A stretch of DNA of 8,215 nucleotides from contig JAAUQA010000121.1 in assembly GCA_012032855.1 (NCBI GenBank), positions 1 to 8,215 on the forward strand, written 5' to 3'. A program made the translations under genes and the position numbers. The notes beneath the pieces are model-generated. The model was not told the origin of the DNA, searched no databases, and saw nothing but the letters and a program-made list of their open reading frames with translations. Position 1 is the first letter of the stretch, and each line of letters starts with the position of its first letter. This DNA comes from Candidatus Competibacteraceae bacterium (GTDB taxonomy: Bacteria; Pseudomonadota; Gammaproteobacteria; Competibacterales; Competibacteraceae). Below are positions 1 through 7,013 of the stretch, one piece after another.

Positions 1-2
1 GC

Positions 3-323
3 GGAGGACAAATTGATTTGTGCGTTAACGACAGCGTCGTTGCGAGTGGTGGTGACCAAGCCCAGGTTATCTATCCTTGCAAGGTAATTATGGAGGAAAA
101 CAGTCAGCTCATCGTCCAGGACGGCAAAGAGTGCGCGTTGGCCGCCTTGATGTTGACAGAAACCGGAGCGCTTGGCGCAAGCAGCGTTACTCCCGCCATA
201 GGGATAGGCGCCGGGTTGCCGGTCGTCCGGTCATCGTCGGCGGTATCGTGGGGGGTGATTTTGATTACTGTCGGTGATGACGATGACGGCGATGGTCCGA
301 TCGCCTCACCTTCCCGACCCTAA
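3..323 (+). CDS. small FecR-like protein, 3' part (5' end outside window)
   Basis: The frame is open to the left edge, so I read it as the C-terminal 106 residues of a longer protein. An alternative is a start at TTG 18 with the purine-rich GGAGGA at 3-8 as ribosome site, but the residues encoded before that TTG fit the fold. The first 45 or so residues resemble the short beta repeats of FecR-like periplasmic domains: a segment like NDSVVASGGDQAQVIY, then CKVIMEENSQLIVQDGKEC, with two cysteines that could pair. Known relatives usually have a DGC turn where this one has only YPC. The end is Gly/Ala-rich and hydrophobic, then acidic (DDDDGDG). Its role is unknown; lying upstream of polysaccharide genes it may be a secreted or envelope protein. 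The stretch 219-255 may be read in the wrong frame because of two compensating indels. Family assignment is from memory of the pattern and is moderate. Confidence 0.5.
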   Translation, partial: GGQIDLCVNDSVVASGGDQAQVIYPCKVIMEENSQLIVQDGKECALAALMLTETGALGASSVTPAIGIGAGLPVVRSSSAVSWGVILITVGDDDDGDGPIASPSRP

Positions 324-377
324 CTGGCTCATATCCGCTAGTTGCCGTTGACCTTGACGGAGGATTCTCCAACATCT

Positions 378-1868
378 ATGCATGAAACCAGCAGCGCATG
401 GGTTGCAATGACTGCGCTGCTGATTTTCGCCCCTCTGTTCTGGGGAGCGAATCTCCCATTGCCATTGTTAGTTTTGGAGCTAGCGGCGGTGGGGTTATTA
501 CTTTACATTGTCCGGCGACCAAGATTTAGAGAACATCTTACTCCACCGTTGCAATGGGCGTTGCTAGGACTGTTATTACTGCCTGTTGTACAACTCCTAC
601 CGCTGTCGTTTGAGTTTTGGTCCACGTTGCCAGGGCGGGCTTTTTATGCGCAGGCATTGGGCGCTCTTGATGATCCCAGTGTAATCTCATCACGCGCTGT
701 TTCTCTTGTCCCTTCAGCGACCGAACAAGCGCTCCTTGCCTTGTTGCCCCCGATAATGGTGTTTCTGGTAGGGATCGGCTTGCCGACCCGGGATTTACAA
801 AAACTGGTGTTCGTTTTTCTGGGCATCGCCACATTTCAAGCGTTACTTGGACTCATCCAGTACGGCGACGTTCCGGATAGCCCATTCCGTTTAGGCAATC
901 CGTATATGGCTGGCAGCGCTTTTGGAACCTATATCAACCGCAATCACTTGGCCGGCTTATTGGAAATGGCATTGCCGATCGGGCTGGCCCTGTTGGCAGC
1001 TACGGTGGGGCATTCACAGCGGCGACGACACAACCGTCGCCGTACTTGGCGTCAGCGATTGGCTGGATTGACCGTTCCGCGCTTCAATCAAGCGGCTATT
1101 TACGGTGCCATTTGTATTGCGCTGTTATTGGGATTGATTTTTACCCGATCACGTTCAGGTGTCGCCCTAGCTATGTTGGGCATTTTGCTATGTACGGTAG
1201 CTTTTTCCCGTCGCCTAGGCGGAACCAACGTATACGGTTTAATGGGCACATTCACTGCAGTGGGCGTTGGGCTGGCTGCGCTGATCGGCCTTGCGCCGAT
1301 CTTGACGCGGTTTACCGTTGATCCCTTGGTTGATATGCGGTGGCAAATCTTTTCCGGGGCCATGCGGGCTATGGGGGAATTTTTCCCGTTAGGGAGCGGG
1401 AATGGCACATTTACTCACCTTTTTTGGCGGTTTTATCCGCCGGATATGCAGTTTGATGGGATCATTGATCGGGCGCATAACGATTATTTGGAGTGGTTAA
1501 TTGAGGGCGGGATAGTCATGGCTATAGTGTTGGCGGTGTTCCTGGTGTCCTACCTGCGTCAGTGGTCGGTGGTTTGGCAGGGGGGGGGTTGGTCCATTTT
1601 CCGCTTTGTCCAGGTGGGAGCAGGAATCAGCCTGTTGTTGATGGGGTTGCACAGTTTTGTGGATTTCAATTTACACATCCCCGCCAATGCCGTTTTTTTT
1701 GCTTTTTTAGCGGCAGTTTTTTTCCACCGCCATCAAATGGAAAAGGCCGAGCATCAGCGCAAGCCCCATCACCGTAAAATGCACCATCGCTCGACTGCGC
1801 AAGCGGTTCCATCGCCAACCCGGACAATTCCACCGGAAAATGCAGTGAATCCATTTGATGAGGTCTAG
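378..1868 (+). CDS. O-antigen ligase/polymerase-family membrane protein
   Basis: A 496-residue polytopic inner-membrane protein of the Wzy_C/O-antigen ligase family, which transfers or polymerises undecaprenyl-linked glycans on the periplasmic side. About ten hydrophobic segments are visible, with a very basic cytoplasmic loop (RRRHNRRRTWRQR, about residues 215-227). Family marks are INRNHLAG (near 186-193), TRSRSGVALA (256-265), RWQIF, FPLGSGNGTF (about 336-345), AHNDYLEWLIEGG (366-378) and HSFVDFNLHIPANA (425-438). The tail after residue 450 is His- and Arg-rich and probably cytoplasmic. I chose ATG 378 because GGAGGA lies at 359-364, 13 nt upstream; the in-frame TTG 342 has no such site. 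It precedes ugd and galE, so exopolysaccharide or O-antigen assembly is likely. Whether it is a ligase or a polymerase cannot be told from sequence. It carries a nine-G run and three T runs that could slip. Confidence 0.9.
   Translation: MHETSSAWVAMTALLIFAPLFWGANLPLPLLVLELAAVGLLLYIVRRPRFREHLTPPLQWALLGLLLLPVVQLLPLSFEFWSTLPGRAFYAQALGALDDPSVISSRAVSLVPSATEQALLALLPPIMVFLVGIGLPTRDLQKLVFVFLGIATFQALLGLIQYGDVPDSPFRLGNPYMAGSAFGTYINRNHLAGLLEMALPIGLALLAATVGHSQRRRHNRRRTWRQRLAGLTVPRFNQAAIYGAICIALLLGLIFTRSRSGVALAMLGILLCTVAFSRRLGGTNVYGLMGTFTAVGVGLAALIGLAPILTRFTVDPLVDMRWQIFSGAMRAMGEFFPLGSGNGTFTHLFWRFYPPDMQFDGIIDRAHNDYLEWLIEGGIVMAIVLAVFLVSYLRQWSVVWQGGGWSIFRFVQVGAGISLLLMGLHSFVDFNLHIPANAVFFAFLAAVFFHRHQMEKAEHQRKPHHRKMHHRSTAQAVPSPTRTIPPENAVNPFDEV
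1020..1042 (+). repeat. 8-bp stem, 7-nt loop hairpin inside the ligase gene
   Basis: CGGCGACG (1020-1027) and CGTCGCCG (1035-1042) are perfect reverse complements around ACACAAC. The arms encode the Arg-rich cytoplasmic loop of the membrane protein, so the symmetry may be only a result of alternating CGN arginine codons. It could slow translation or RNA polymerase, but nothing shows that it does. Confidence 0.5.
1580..1588 (+). repeat. nine-G homopolymer tract in the ligase gene
   Basis: A run of nine G encodes Gly-Gly-Gly at about residues 402-404, in the loop before the last transmembrane segments. The reading frame is intact across it, since the conserved HSFVDFNLHIP motif follows in the same frame. 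Runs of this length can slip during replication and are also hard to sequence. Confidence 0.8.
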
Positions 1869-1870
1869 AT

Positions 1871-1903
1871 ATAGACTGCCTAGCCCGTCTATGACGATAT
1901 AAT
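1871..1903 (+). promoter_or_regulatory. possible ugd-galE promoter
   Basis: A perfect -10 box TATAAT lies at 1898-1903, about 60 nt before the ugd ATG. The best -35-like match, TAGACT at 1872-1877, is 20 nt away, which is long for sigma-70. A 6-bp inverted repeat, ATAGAC (1871-1876) and GTCTAT (1887-1892) with a 10-nt loop, covers the -35 area and might be an operator or just chance. The 95-bp gap between the ligase stop and ugd has no strong terminator, so read-through from upstream is also possible. Confidence 0.4.
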
Positions 1904-1963
1904 ATGGCCGGGGATCTACTCTTAATATTTTTCATTTAATTCATCATAGGATCGATTCGCATC

Positions 1964-3295
1964 ATGAACTTAACCGTTGTCGGAACAGGCTATGTAGGTT
2001 TGGTTACGGGTGCTTGCTTTGCAGAAATGGGCAACACCGTGACTTGCGTTGACTTGGACGAAAAAAAAATTACCGGATTGAAGCAAGGCATCTTGCCCAT
2101 TTATGAACCGGGTTTAGACACTATCGTTACAGAGAATTACCAGGCTGGACGTTTGCAATTCACCACGTCCTTGGCGCAGGCAATGGTCGACTCTAATATC
2201 TACTTCATCGCGGTAGGAACGCCTCCCGGAGAAGACGGCTCTGCGGATTTGCAGCATGTATTAGCCGTCGCTAGTGAAATCGGTCAACACCTCGACCGCT
2301 ATGCGTTGGTTGTCGATAAATCCACGGTTCCTGTCGGCACCGCCGAACAAGTGCGTTCCGCAATCCAGGAACAACTCAATCAACGCAACGTGACCATGGA
2401 GTTCGATGTGGTCAGTAATCCGGAATTTTTGAAGGAAGGTGGAGCTGTAGACGATTTCATGCGACCCGACCGGGTTGTCGTCGGCGTCGATACCGGCCGT
2501 GCTCGGGAGTTGATGCAAGAGCTTTACGCGCCCTTCAATCGCAATCATCAACGGGTCTTGTTCATGGGTATCCGGGATGCGGAAATGACCAAATACGCTG
2601 CCAATGCCATGCTGGCCACCAAGATTTCTTTTATGAATGAGATTGCCAATCTATGTGAGCGTATGGCGGTGGATGTCGAAAATGTGCGCCTGGGGATCGG
2701 TTCCGATTCACGGATCGGCTATTCCTTCATTTATCCGGGCTGTGGGTACGGTGGGTCTTGTTTTCCCAAAGACGTCAAAGCATTAATCCATACCGCAGAG
2801 AGTCGCGGATTCGAGCCCCAACTTTTGCATGCGGTCGAAGCGCGCAACGAACGACAAAAGCATCGTCTGTTTGAAAAAATCAGTCACCGTTTCGGAACCG
2901 ATTTGACCGGCTATCGATTTGGAGTTTGGGGGTTGGCCTTTAAACCGGGCACCGACGATATGCGTGAAGCGCCGGCCCAAGTGTTGTTGCAGAGTCTAAT
3001 CAGTGCCGGAGCGCAAGTGAACGCTTACGATCCGGTGGCTATGGGAACGGCCAGCCAAGAGTTACCGCAGGATTGGTTGTCCAGCGGACAGCTTCAGTTC
3101 GCTGATCATCAATACGACGCATTGCGCGATGTCGATGCGATGATTCTGGTCACCGAGTGGAAGCCGTTCCGCCATCCGGATTTTCAAGCGATGAAGAAAC
3201 TGATGAAACGCCCCGTTATATTCGATGGCCGCAATCAATATGATCCCGGGCACCTCAGAGCGGAAGGGTTTGAATACAGCGGCATAGGGCGTTGA
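1964..3295 (+). CDS. ugd: UDP-glucose 6-dehydrogenase
   Basis: Cytoplasmic enzyme that oxidises UDP-glucose to UDP-glucuronate with two NAD+. At 443 residues it has normal family length. The N-terminal Rossmann fold shows GTGYVG (7-12) and the acidic CVDLD end of strand two (Asp30). Other family marks are DKSTVPVGT (118-126), NPEFLKEG (152-159), the TKYAANAMLATKISFMNE stretch with Lys210 (209-226), and the active-site loop GYGGSCFPKD (261-270), which holds the catalytic Cys266 and Asp270. The C-terminal UDP-binding domain shows GLAFKPGTDDMREAP (323-337) and DGRNQYD. Start ATG 1964 opens directly on the conserved first beta strand; AGGA at 1948-1951 is a weak, distant ribosome site. galE follows 8 nt after the stop. 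The product would supply glucuronic acid for the polysaccharide made by the neighbouring genes. An A9 run lies at codons 33-36, but the frame is intact. Confidence 0.96.
   Translation: MNLTVVGTGYVGLVTGACFAEMGNTVTCVDLDEKKITGLKQGILPIYEPGLDTIVTENYQAGRLQFTTSLAQAMVDSNIYFIAVGTPPGEDGSADLQHVLAVASEIGQHLDRYALVVDKSTVPVGTAEQVRSAIQEQLNQRNVTMEFDVVSNPEFLKEGGAVDDFMRPDRVVVGVDTGRARELMQELYAPFNRNHQRVLFMGIRDAEMTKYAANAMLATKISFMNEIANLCERMAVDVENVRLGIGSDSRIGYSFIYPGCGYGGSCFPKDVKALIHTAESRGFEPQLLHAVEARNERQKHRLFEKISHRFGTDLTGYRFGVWGLAFKPGTDDMREAPAQVLLQSLISAGAQVNAYDPVAMGTASQELPQDWLSSGQLQFADHQYDALRDVDAMILVTEWKPFRHPDFQAMKKLMKRPVIFDGRNQYDPGHLRAEGFEYSGIGR
2061..2069 (+). repeat. nine-A homopolymer tract early in ugd
   Basis: A run of nine A encodes the Glu-Lys-Lys-Ile segment at codons 33-36, just after the NAD-binding strand. 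A one-base slip here would end the enzyme early. The frame is intact in this copy. Confidence 0.8.
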
Positions 3296-3303
3296 GTGGC
3301 GCA

Positions 3304-4290
3304 ATGCATAATCAGTGTGTATTAGTCACCGGCGGTGCGGGGTATATCGGCAGTCACGCGTGCAAGGCTTTGGCGCAAGCCGGTTATCAGCCGGTTACCT
3401 TTGATAATATGGTCTATGGTCATCCTTGGGCGGTTCGCTGGGGACCCTTGGAGCAAGGGGATATTGCCGACCGCCACAGGCTGGATACAGTGATCACCCG
3501 TTACCAACCCATCGCTGTGATGCATTTCGCTGCGTATGCCTATGTCGGTGAATCAGTCAGTAATCCGGGCAAATATTACCGCAACAATGTGGCCGGTACG
3601 CTGACGTTGCTGGAAGCGGTGCGCGATCACGGTATTGGGCAGTTTATTTTTTCCAGCACTTGCGCCACCTACGGTACGCCGCAACACGTACCGATCGGTG
3701 AGAATCATCCCCAACACCCGATTAATCCTTACGGCGCATCCAAACTCATGATCGAACGGATGCTGCAGGATTTCGAGGCAGCACATGGGTTACGCTACGC
3801 GGCCTTGCGTTACTTCAACGCCGCAGGCGCGGATCCGGACGGGGAACTTGGCGAAGAGCATGCGCCGGAAACCCATTTGATTCCCTTGGCTATCCTAGCT
3901 GCGCTGGATCGGGGGCCGACCCTGGAATTATTCGGGACCGATTATCCCACCGCAGACGGCACGGCGATCCGCGATTACATTCATGTCACCGATCTGGCCG
4001 ATGCCCATGTTAAAGCCTTGGATTATCTACAGCAGGGTGATGCGAGCGCTTCCTTTAATTTAGGAACAGGACAGGGTTATTCCGTTAGAGAAGTGGTCGA
4101 TACGGTTGCTAAGGTGAGCGGCAAGCCGGTGCCGGTTCGGGAAACAGCGCGCCGCTCTGGTGATCCGGCGATCCTGGTAGCCGATGCCCGGCGCGGGATG
4201 GACGTACTGCAGTGGCAACCCAAACACTCGCAGTTAGCTCATATTGTCGATACCGCTTGGCGTTGGCATGCGGAAAGAACGAGCACATGA
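3304..4290 (+). CDS. galE: UDP-glucose 4-epimerase
   Basis: Cytoplasmic, NAD-dependent short-chain dehydrogenase-type enzyme that interconverts UDP-glucose and UDP-galactose. With ATG 3304 it has 328 residues, near the family's usual 330-340. The Rossmann glycine motif TGGAGYIGSH is at 9-18. HFAAYAYVGESV follows at about 74-85. The catalytic set is SST (117-119) plus Tyr143 and Lys147 of YGASK. ALRYFNAAGADPDGELGE and IRDYIHVTDLADAH are typical of GalE substrate-binding regions. ATG 3304 is preferred to the in-frame TTG 3292, which overlaps the ugd stop; GAGTGG at 3294-3299 can serve as ribosome site, spaced only 4 nt. It forms an operon with ugd and probably supplies UDP-galactose for the polysaccharide. 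Its ATGA end opens a second frame of just ten codons. The helicase gene converges on it, leaving only 38 bp with no clear terminator. Confidence 0.95.
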   Translation: MHNQCVLVTGGAGYIGSHACKALAQAGYQPVTFDNMVYGHPWAVRWGPLEQGDIADRHRLDTVITRYQPIAVMHFAAYAYVGESVSNPGKYYRNNVAGTLTLLEAVRDHGIGQFIFSSTCATYGTPQHVPIGENHPQHPINPYGASKLMIERMLQDFEAAHGLRYAALRYFNAAGADPDGELGEEHAPETHLIPLAILAALDRGPTLELFGTDYPTADGTAIRDYIHVTDLADAHVKALDYLQQGDASASFNLGTGQGYSVREVVDTVAKVSGKPVPVRETARRSGDPAILVADARRGMDVLQWQPKHSQLAHIVDTAWRWHAERTST

Positions 4291-4328
4291 GTACTATCGT
4301 CTTGGGAATTGATCGCTAGCGTGGACCG

Positions 4329-5801
4329 CTAATCGGCATTATCTGTCTGGGGAAACAAAGGCAATGTTGCTCCCACCGTCGTATCCGCCCGCAACGTTTG
4401 CCGCCGTCGTTCCGAGGTGCGTTCCTCGCGGTCTCGCGCGATACCAACTCATACAAAATCGCCTGCTTGAGCTCACCACGTCTCAGAATACGGCCCAGAC
4501 GCTGTATAAACTCCCGCGTCGAGCCACTCCCGGATAAAATCACGCCGATGGAGGCATCCGGTACATCCACGCCTTCGTTCAACACTTTGCTGGTGACCAG
4601 CGCCTTGTAAGTGCCGTTCTTAAAGGCTTCCAACATGGCTTGGCGCTCCTTGACTTGAGTTTGATGAGTCAAACAGGGAATCAAAAAGCGCTGCGACACT
4701 TCGTAGGCAGTGATGTTGTCCTCGGTGAAGATTACGGTTTTTCACCGGGATGTTTAGCCAATATATCTCCCAATGCGCGAAGCTTGGCAGGTGTGGCCAG
4801 CGCGATACGACGCGCCTGTTGATGAGCCTGCATGGCCCGGCGGCCTTCAGCGGTGCGCGCGGAGCACATCACGAACCGATTCCACCCTTGCAACGAACCC
4901 AACCCGATGCGCTGGGAATGCAAAAATTGATTGCGTTCCTCCAAAGCGCGTTCATAGGTATTCCGTTCCTCTTGGGAAAGTTCGACCAGAATGGGCCGGA
5001 TTTGAAAAGCAGCCAACACATCTCCTACCAGCTCCTCAGGGTGTTTTTGATAAACCGTCGGTCCCACCAGTGCTGCCAAATCCGCGTGTTTACCGTCGCT
5101 GCGCTCCAGCGTGGCGGTCAGGCCCAGACGATAAGGAGCCAACGAGTCCTCGGCGATGCTACGGTAAAATTCCGACGGCAGATGATGGACCTCGTCAAAT
5201 ACCAAACGCCGAAGCGATTGCCTAATCGCTCCATATGCCGCGACGCTGAATCATAAGTGGCGATGGTCAACGGTGTGATTTCGTGATACCCACCACCTAC
5301 CAGACCAATGGTTTGCTGCGGAAACGCTACGCGCATTAGCGCATACCATTGATGCATCAAATCCAGGGTGGGTACCAGGATTAAGCTATCACGTCCGGCC
5401 CAACACAACGCCAGCACTCCCACCAAAGTTTTGCCCGCTCCAGTGGGCAGTACCACTACGCCTTGTCCTCTGGCTGCCTGCCAGCAACCCAATGCTTCTT
5501 GTTGATGTGGGTAAGGTTCGACTGGTAAATCGGAAATGAATTGGTGCCGCTGATAGCGGGGTGCTTGGTTGCGAGCCAGGGAGGTTTTCAAAGCGCTAAT
5601 GATCCGCGGATAACAATAAGCGGGAGCCCGATAAGCATCCACCCGCGGGTCGTAGTGAAAGAATGGTTCGCAAGCAGCTGGCAACAACGGACTGCCTTCC
5701 AACACTAAGGTGCCGCGATCAAATCGTAAATGCGCCTCAACCTCAATGCTTGGGGTATCAAGCCGATAGAAACCCGCAGAATCCTTGACACCCTTGCCCA
5801 T
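4329..5801 (-). pseudogene. XPB/Ssl2-type DNA helicase (superfamily 2), frame broken three times
   Basis: An ATP-dependent helicase/translocase of the XPB/Rad25 type, a family linked to DNA repair. Three overlapping frames carry successive parts: 5801 to about 5207, about 5207 to 4738, and about 4738 to 4430. A last switch at 4430 gives an end at stop 4329-4331. Adding one base at each switch restores a 491-residue protein of sensible length. Restored numbering: RFDRGTLVLEG (26-36), Walker A LPTGAGKT (118-125), LVFDEVHHLP with the DEVHH box (203-207), GLTATLERSDG (motif III, from 227), VLNEGVDVPDAS (motif V) and QRLGRILRR (motif VI, 434-442), then a basic EERTSERRR tail. ATG 5801 overlaps the galT end by 44 nt; GAGGT at 5813-5817 is a good ribosome site. 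All three breaks miss one base beside a short C or A run, so errors in the sequence are as likely as true inactivation. No gene for the usual DUF790/Bax1 nuclease partner is next to it. Confidence 0.85.
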
Positions 5802-6876
5802 CGTAGCCGTTGACCTCGTTGACCTCGGCTAAAAGCCCGCGTTGCGCAAATCGGTTGCCGTTTTGTTCCGGATACACCATGCTCATCCGTTCGTCCATCA
5901 GCAGTTGCAGATAGGCCACATCGGAGACATGCAACTGCGGGTTCAGATAAAAGCGCGGCACTAGGCGGGCGTTCAGCCAATGCGTCTTCGCATCCGCACC
6001 AGCCCTATCGGGAAAAAAGGTCATGTTGAAGCTCCATAACCCACGGCTGGCAAAATAGCTCAATACTTGCCTAAGTCCACGAGCAAAATCACTGATATCC
6101 GAATCAGTTACGGCAGCTAACGTAGAGCGACCGGGAAACACCGCGACACAATCGCCCAGCAAGCCGGTTGGCACGAACGGAACTAGCCACTGAACGGCGC
6201 CGCTGGTCCCGATCCACCGCTCACCTTCCGCTTCTTCTGTCGCCAGTAAATCCTCCAGGTAAGTGCGTCCGTACTGCTGACGATAGACCGTTTCCGCCGC
6301 CAACTCTCGGCGCATGCCGTTGCCGGGCGTGGTGGTGTAAATCACCTGCAAATGAGGATGAACCTGACTGGCTCCCGAGGGCGGCATGTAATTCCAGGTC
6401 ACGATGCCGTAAGTGGGTACTGTTGTAATGGAGTCCGCTTCGAGACGGCGGAAAAAATCGCGGGCAAGCACCAAGCCATCTTCGATTATCTGCACCGGCA
6501 TATCGCCCATAGGGTGAAAATGCTCAGCCGACAGAGCGGCTACCGCAGAAATATCGTCATAGGGAAACAGATTCGGGAATAGAGTGGCTGCCCCGCGTTG
6601 CAAACGCCCTTCCGGTATAAGATCTTCGGGGAAGCGCGGCGTCACACTGACCACTTTGTCCGGGCAGAACGGACATTGCGCGGCAGTTGGTGCGATCAAG
6701 CCATCCAGATCGGCAGGCGGTATGGTGCTGAATACGAAGTGACAAAGGCGACCGCTGTTGCCCGTTAGGGGATCGTAACGAACCTCGCTCTCTATGGTGC
6801 TCAGCGCAAACTGTTGGCGGGGATCGTATTGCCGTCCTTGCTTGATATCTTTGCGGAATTCGATTGATTTGGCCAT
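5758..6876 (-). CDS. galT: galactose-1-phosphate uridylyltransferase-like protein
   Basis: A 372-residue HIT-superfamily nucleotidyl transferase, probably cytoplasmic. GalT moves UMP between UDP-glucose and galactose-1-phosphate through a uridylylated histidine. Seen here (ATG 6876 numbering): zinc-type CPFC (68-71), a following EHFHP (His119/His121) that may complete the zinc site, and HPHLQ (173-177), where the second histidine would be the nucleophile. Classical GalT usually has a small residue (G or A) where this protein has Leu, so this is a divergent GalT-like group and the exact substrate is not proven. I chose ATG 6876 because an extended -10 promoter lies over the upstream TTG 6912; no clear ribosome site is visible. 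The last residues (GYDGQGCQGFCGFLSA) overlap the helicase start in another frame. It probably forms an operon with the helicase, and acts with GalE in UDP-galactose supply. No galK is in the window. Confidence 0.8.
   Translation of the reverse strand: MAKSIEFRKDIKQGRQYDPRQQFALSTIESEVRYDPLTGNSGRLCHFVFSTIPPADLDGLIAPTAAQCPFCPDKVVSVTPRFPEDLIPEGRLQRGAATLFPNLFPYDDISAVAALSAEHFHPMGDMPVQIIEDGLVLARDFFRRLEADSITTVPTYGIVTWNYMPPSGASQVHPHLQVIYTTTPGNGMRRELAAETVYRQQYGRTYLEDLLATEEAEGERWIGTSGAVQWLVPFVPTGLLGDCVAVFPGRSTLAAVTDSDISDFARGLRQVLSYFASRGLWSFNMTFFPDRAGADAKTHWLNARLVPRFYLNPQLHVSDVAYLQLLMDERMSMVYPEQNGNRFAQRGLLAEVNEVNGYDGQGCQGFCGFLSA
5808..5827 (-). repeat. 9-bp tandem repeat holding a doubled ribosome site
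   Basis: The unit CGTTGACCT (+ strand) occurs twice in tandem with a partial third copy. On the - strand it gives GAGGTCAAC twice. It encodes Glu-Val-Asn-Glu-Val-Asn near the end of the GalT-like protein and places two GAGGT Shine-Dalgarno cores upstream of the helicase ATG at 5801; the nearer one (5813-5817) is 11 nt from it. Confidence 0.75.
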
Positions 6877-6911
6877 AACGATGAAACAACATACAGGGTG
6901 GTGTTTGGCCA

Positions 6912-6920
6912 ACTATAACA
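6912..6920 (-). promoter_or_regulatory. possible extended -10 promoter for galT-helicase
   Basis: The - strand reads TGTTATAGT: an extended -10 (TGn followed by TATAGT, five of six to consensus). No -35 box at normal spacing is seen, which extended -10 promoters tolerate. Transcription would start near 6905, giving a leader of about 30 nt before ATG 6876 and excluding the TTG at 6912 as start. Confidence 0.35.
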
Positions 6921-6983
6921 CGATCCACCGGGCAACCCACGACGGGTAGGGTAAGGGAATTCGGGGTGGGGCAATGCTAGACT

Positions 6984-7007
6984 GGCCGGCAGTAAGAGCT
7001 GCCAGCC
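6984..7007 (-). terminator. terminator-like hairpin after cysH
   Basis: On the - strand, GGCTGGCAG and CTGCCGGCC pair as a 9-bp GC-rich stem (one G-U pair) around a 6-nt loop, starting 6 nt after the cysH stop. No run of T follows, so it is not a classical intrinsic terminator; it may rather stop or stabilise the cysH transcript 3' end and separate it from galT. Confidence 0.5.
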
Positions 7008-7013
7008 GAGAGA

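Noticed and set aside
342..378. TTG 342 as start of the ligase gene
   Set aside because: No ribosome site precedes it, whereas ATG 378 follows GGAGGA and starts just before the first membrane segment.
4291..4328. Terminator between galE and the helicase
   Set aside because: Only the 8-bp palindrome CGCTAGCG (4314-4321) is present, with no usable loop and no T run.
4750..5256. 168-codon open frame on the + strand opposite the helicase
   Set aside because: It lies wholly antisense to clear helicase motifs and its product shows no domain-like pattern; a 150-codon frame in the same place has the same problem.
6876..6912. TTG 6912 as start of galT
   Set aside because: It would add a cysteine-rich tail unlike the family, and it lies within the likely extended -10 box.
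6557..6940. 127-codon - strand frame over the galT start
   Set aside because: It is a shifted reading of the GalT coding sequence, which carries the recognisable motifs in the other frame.
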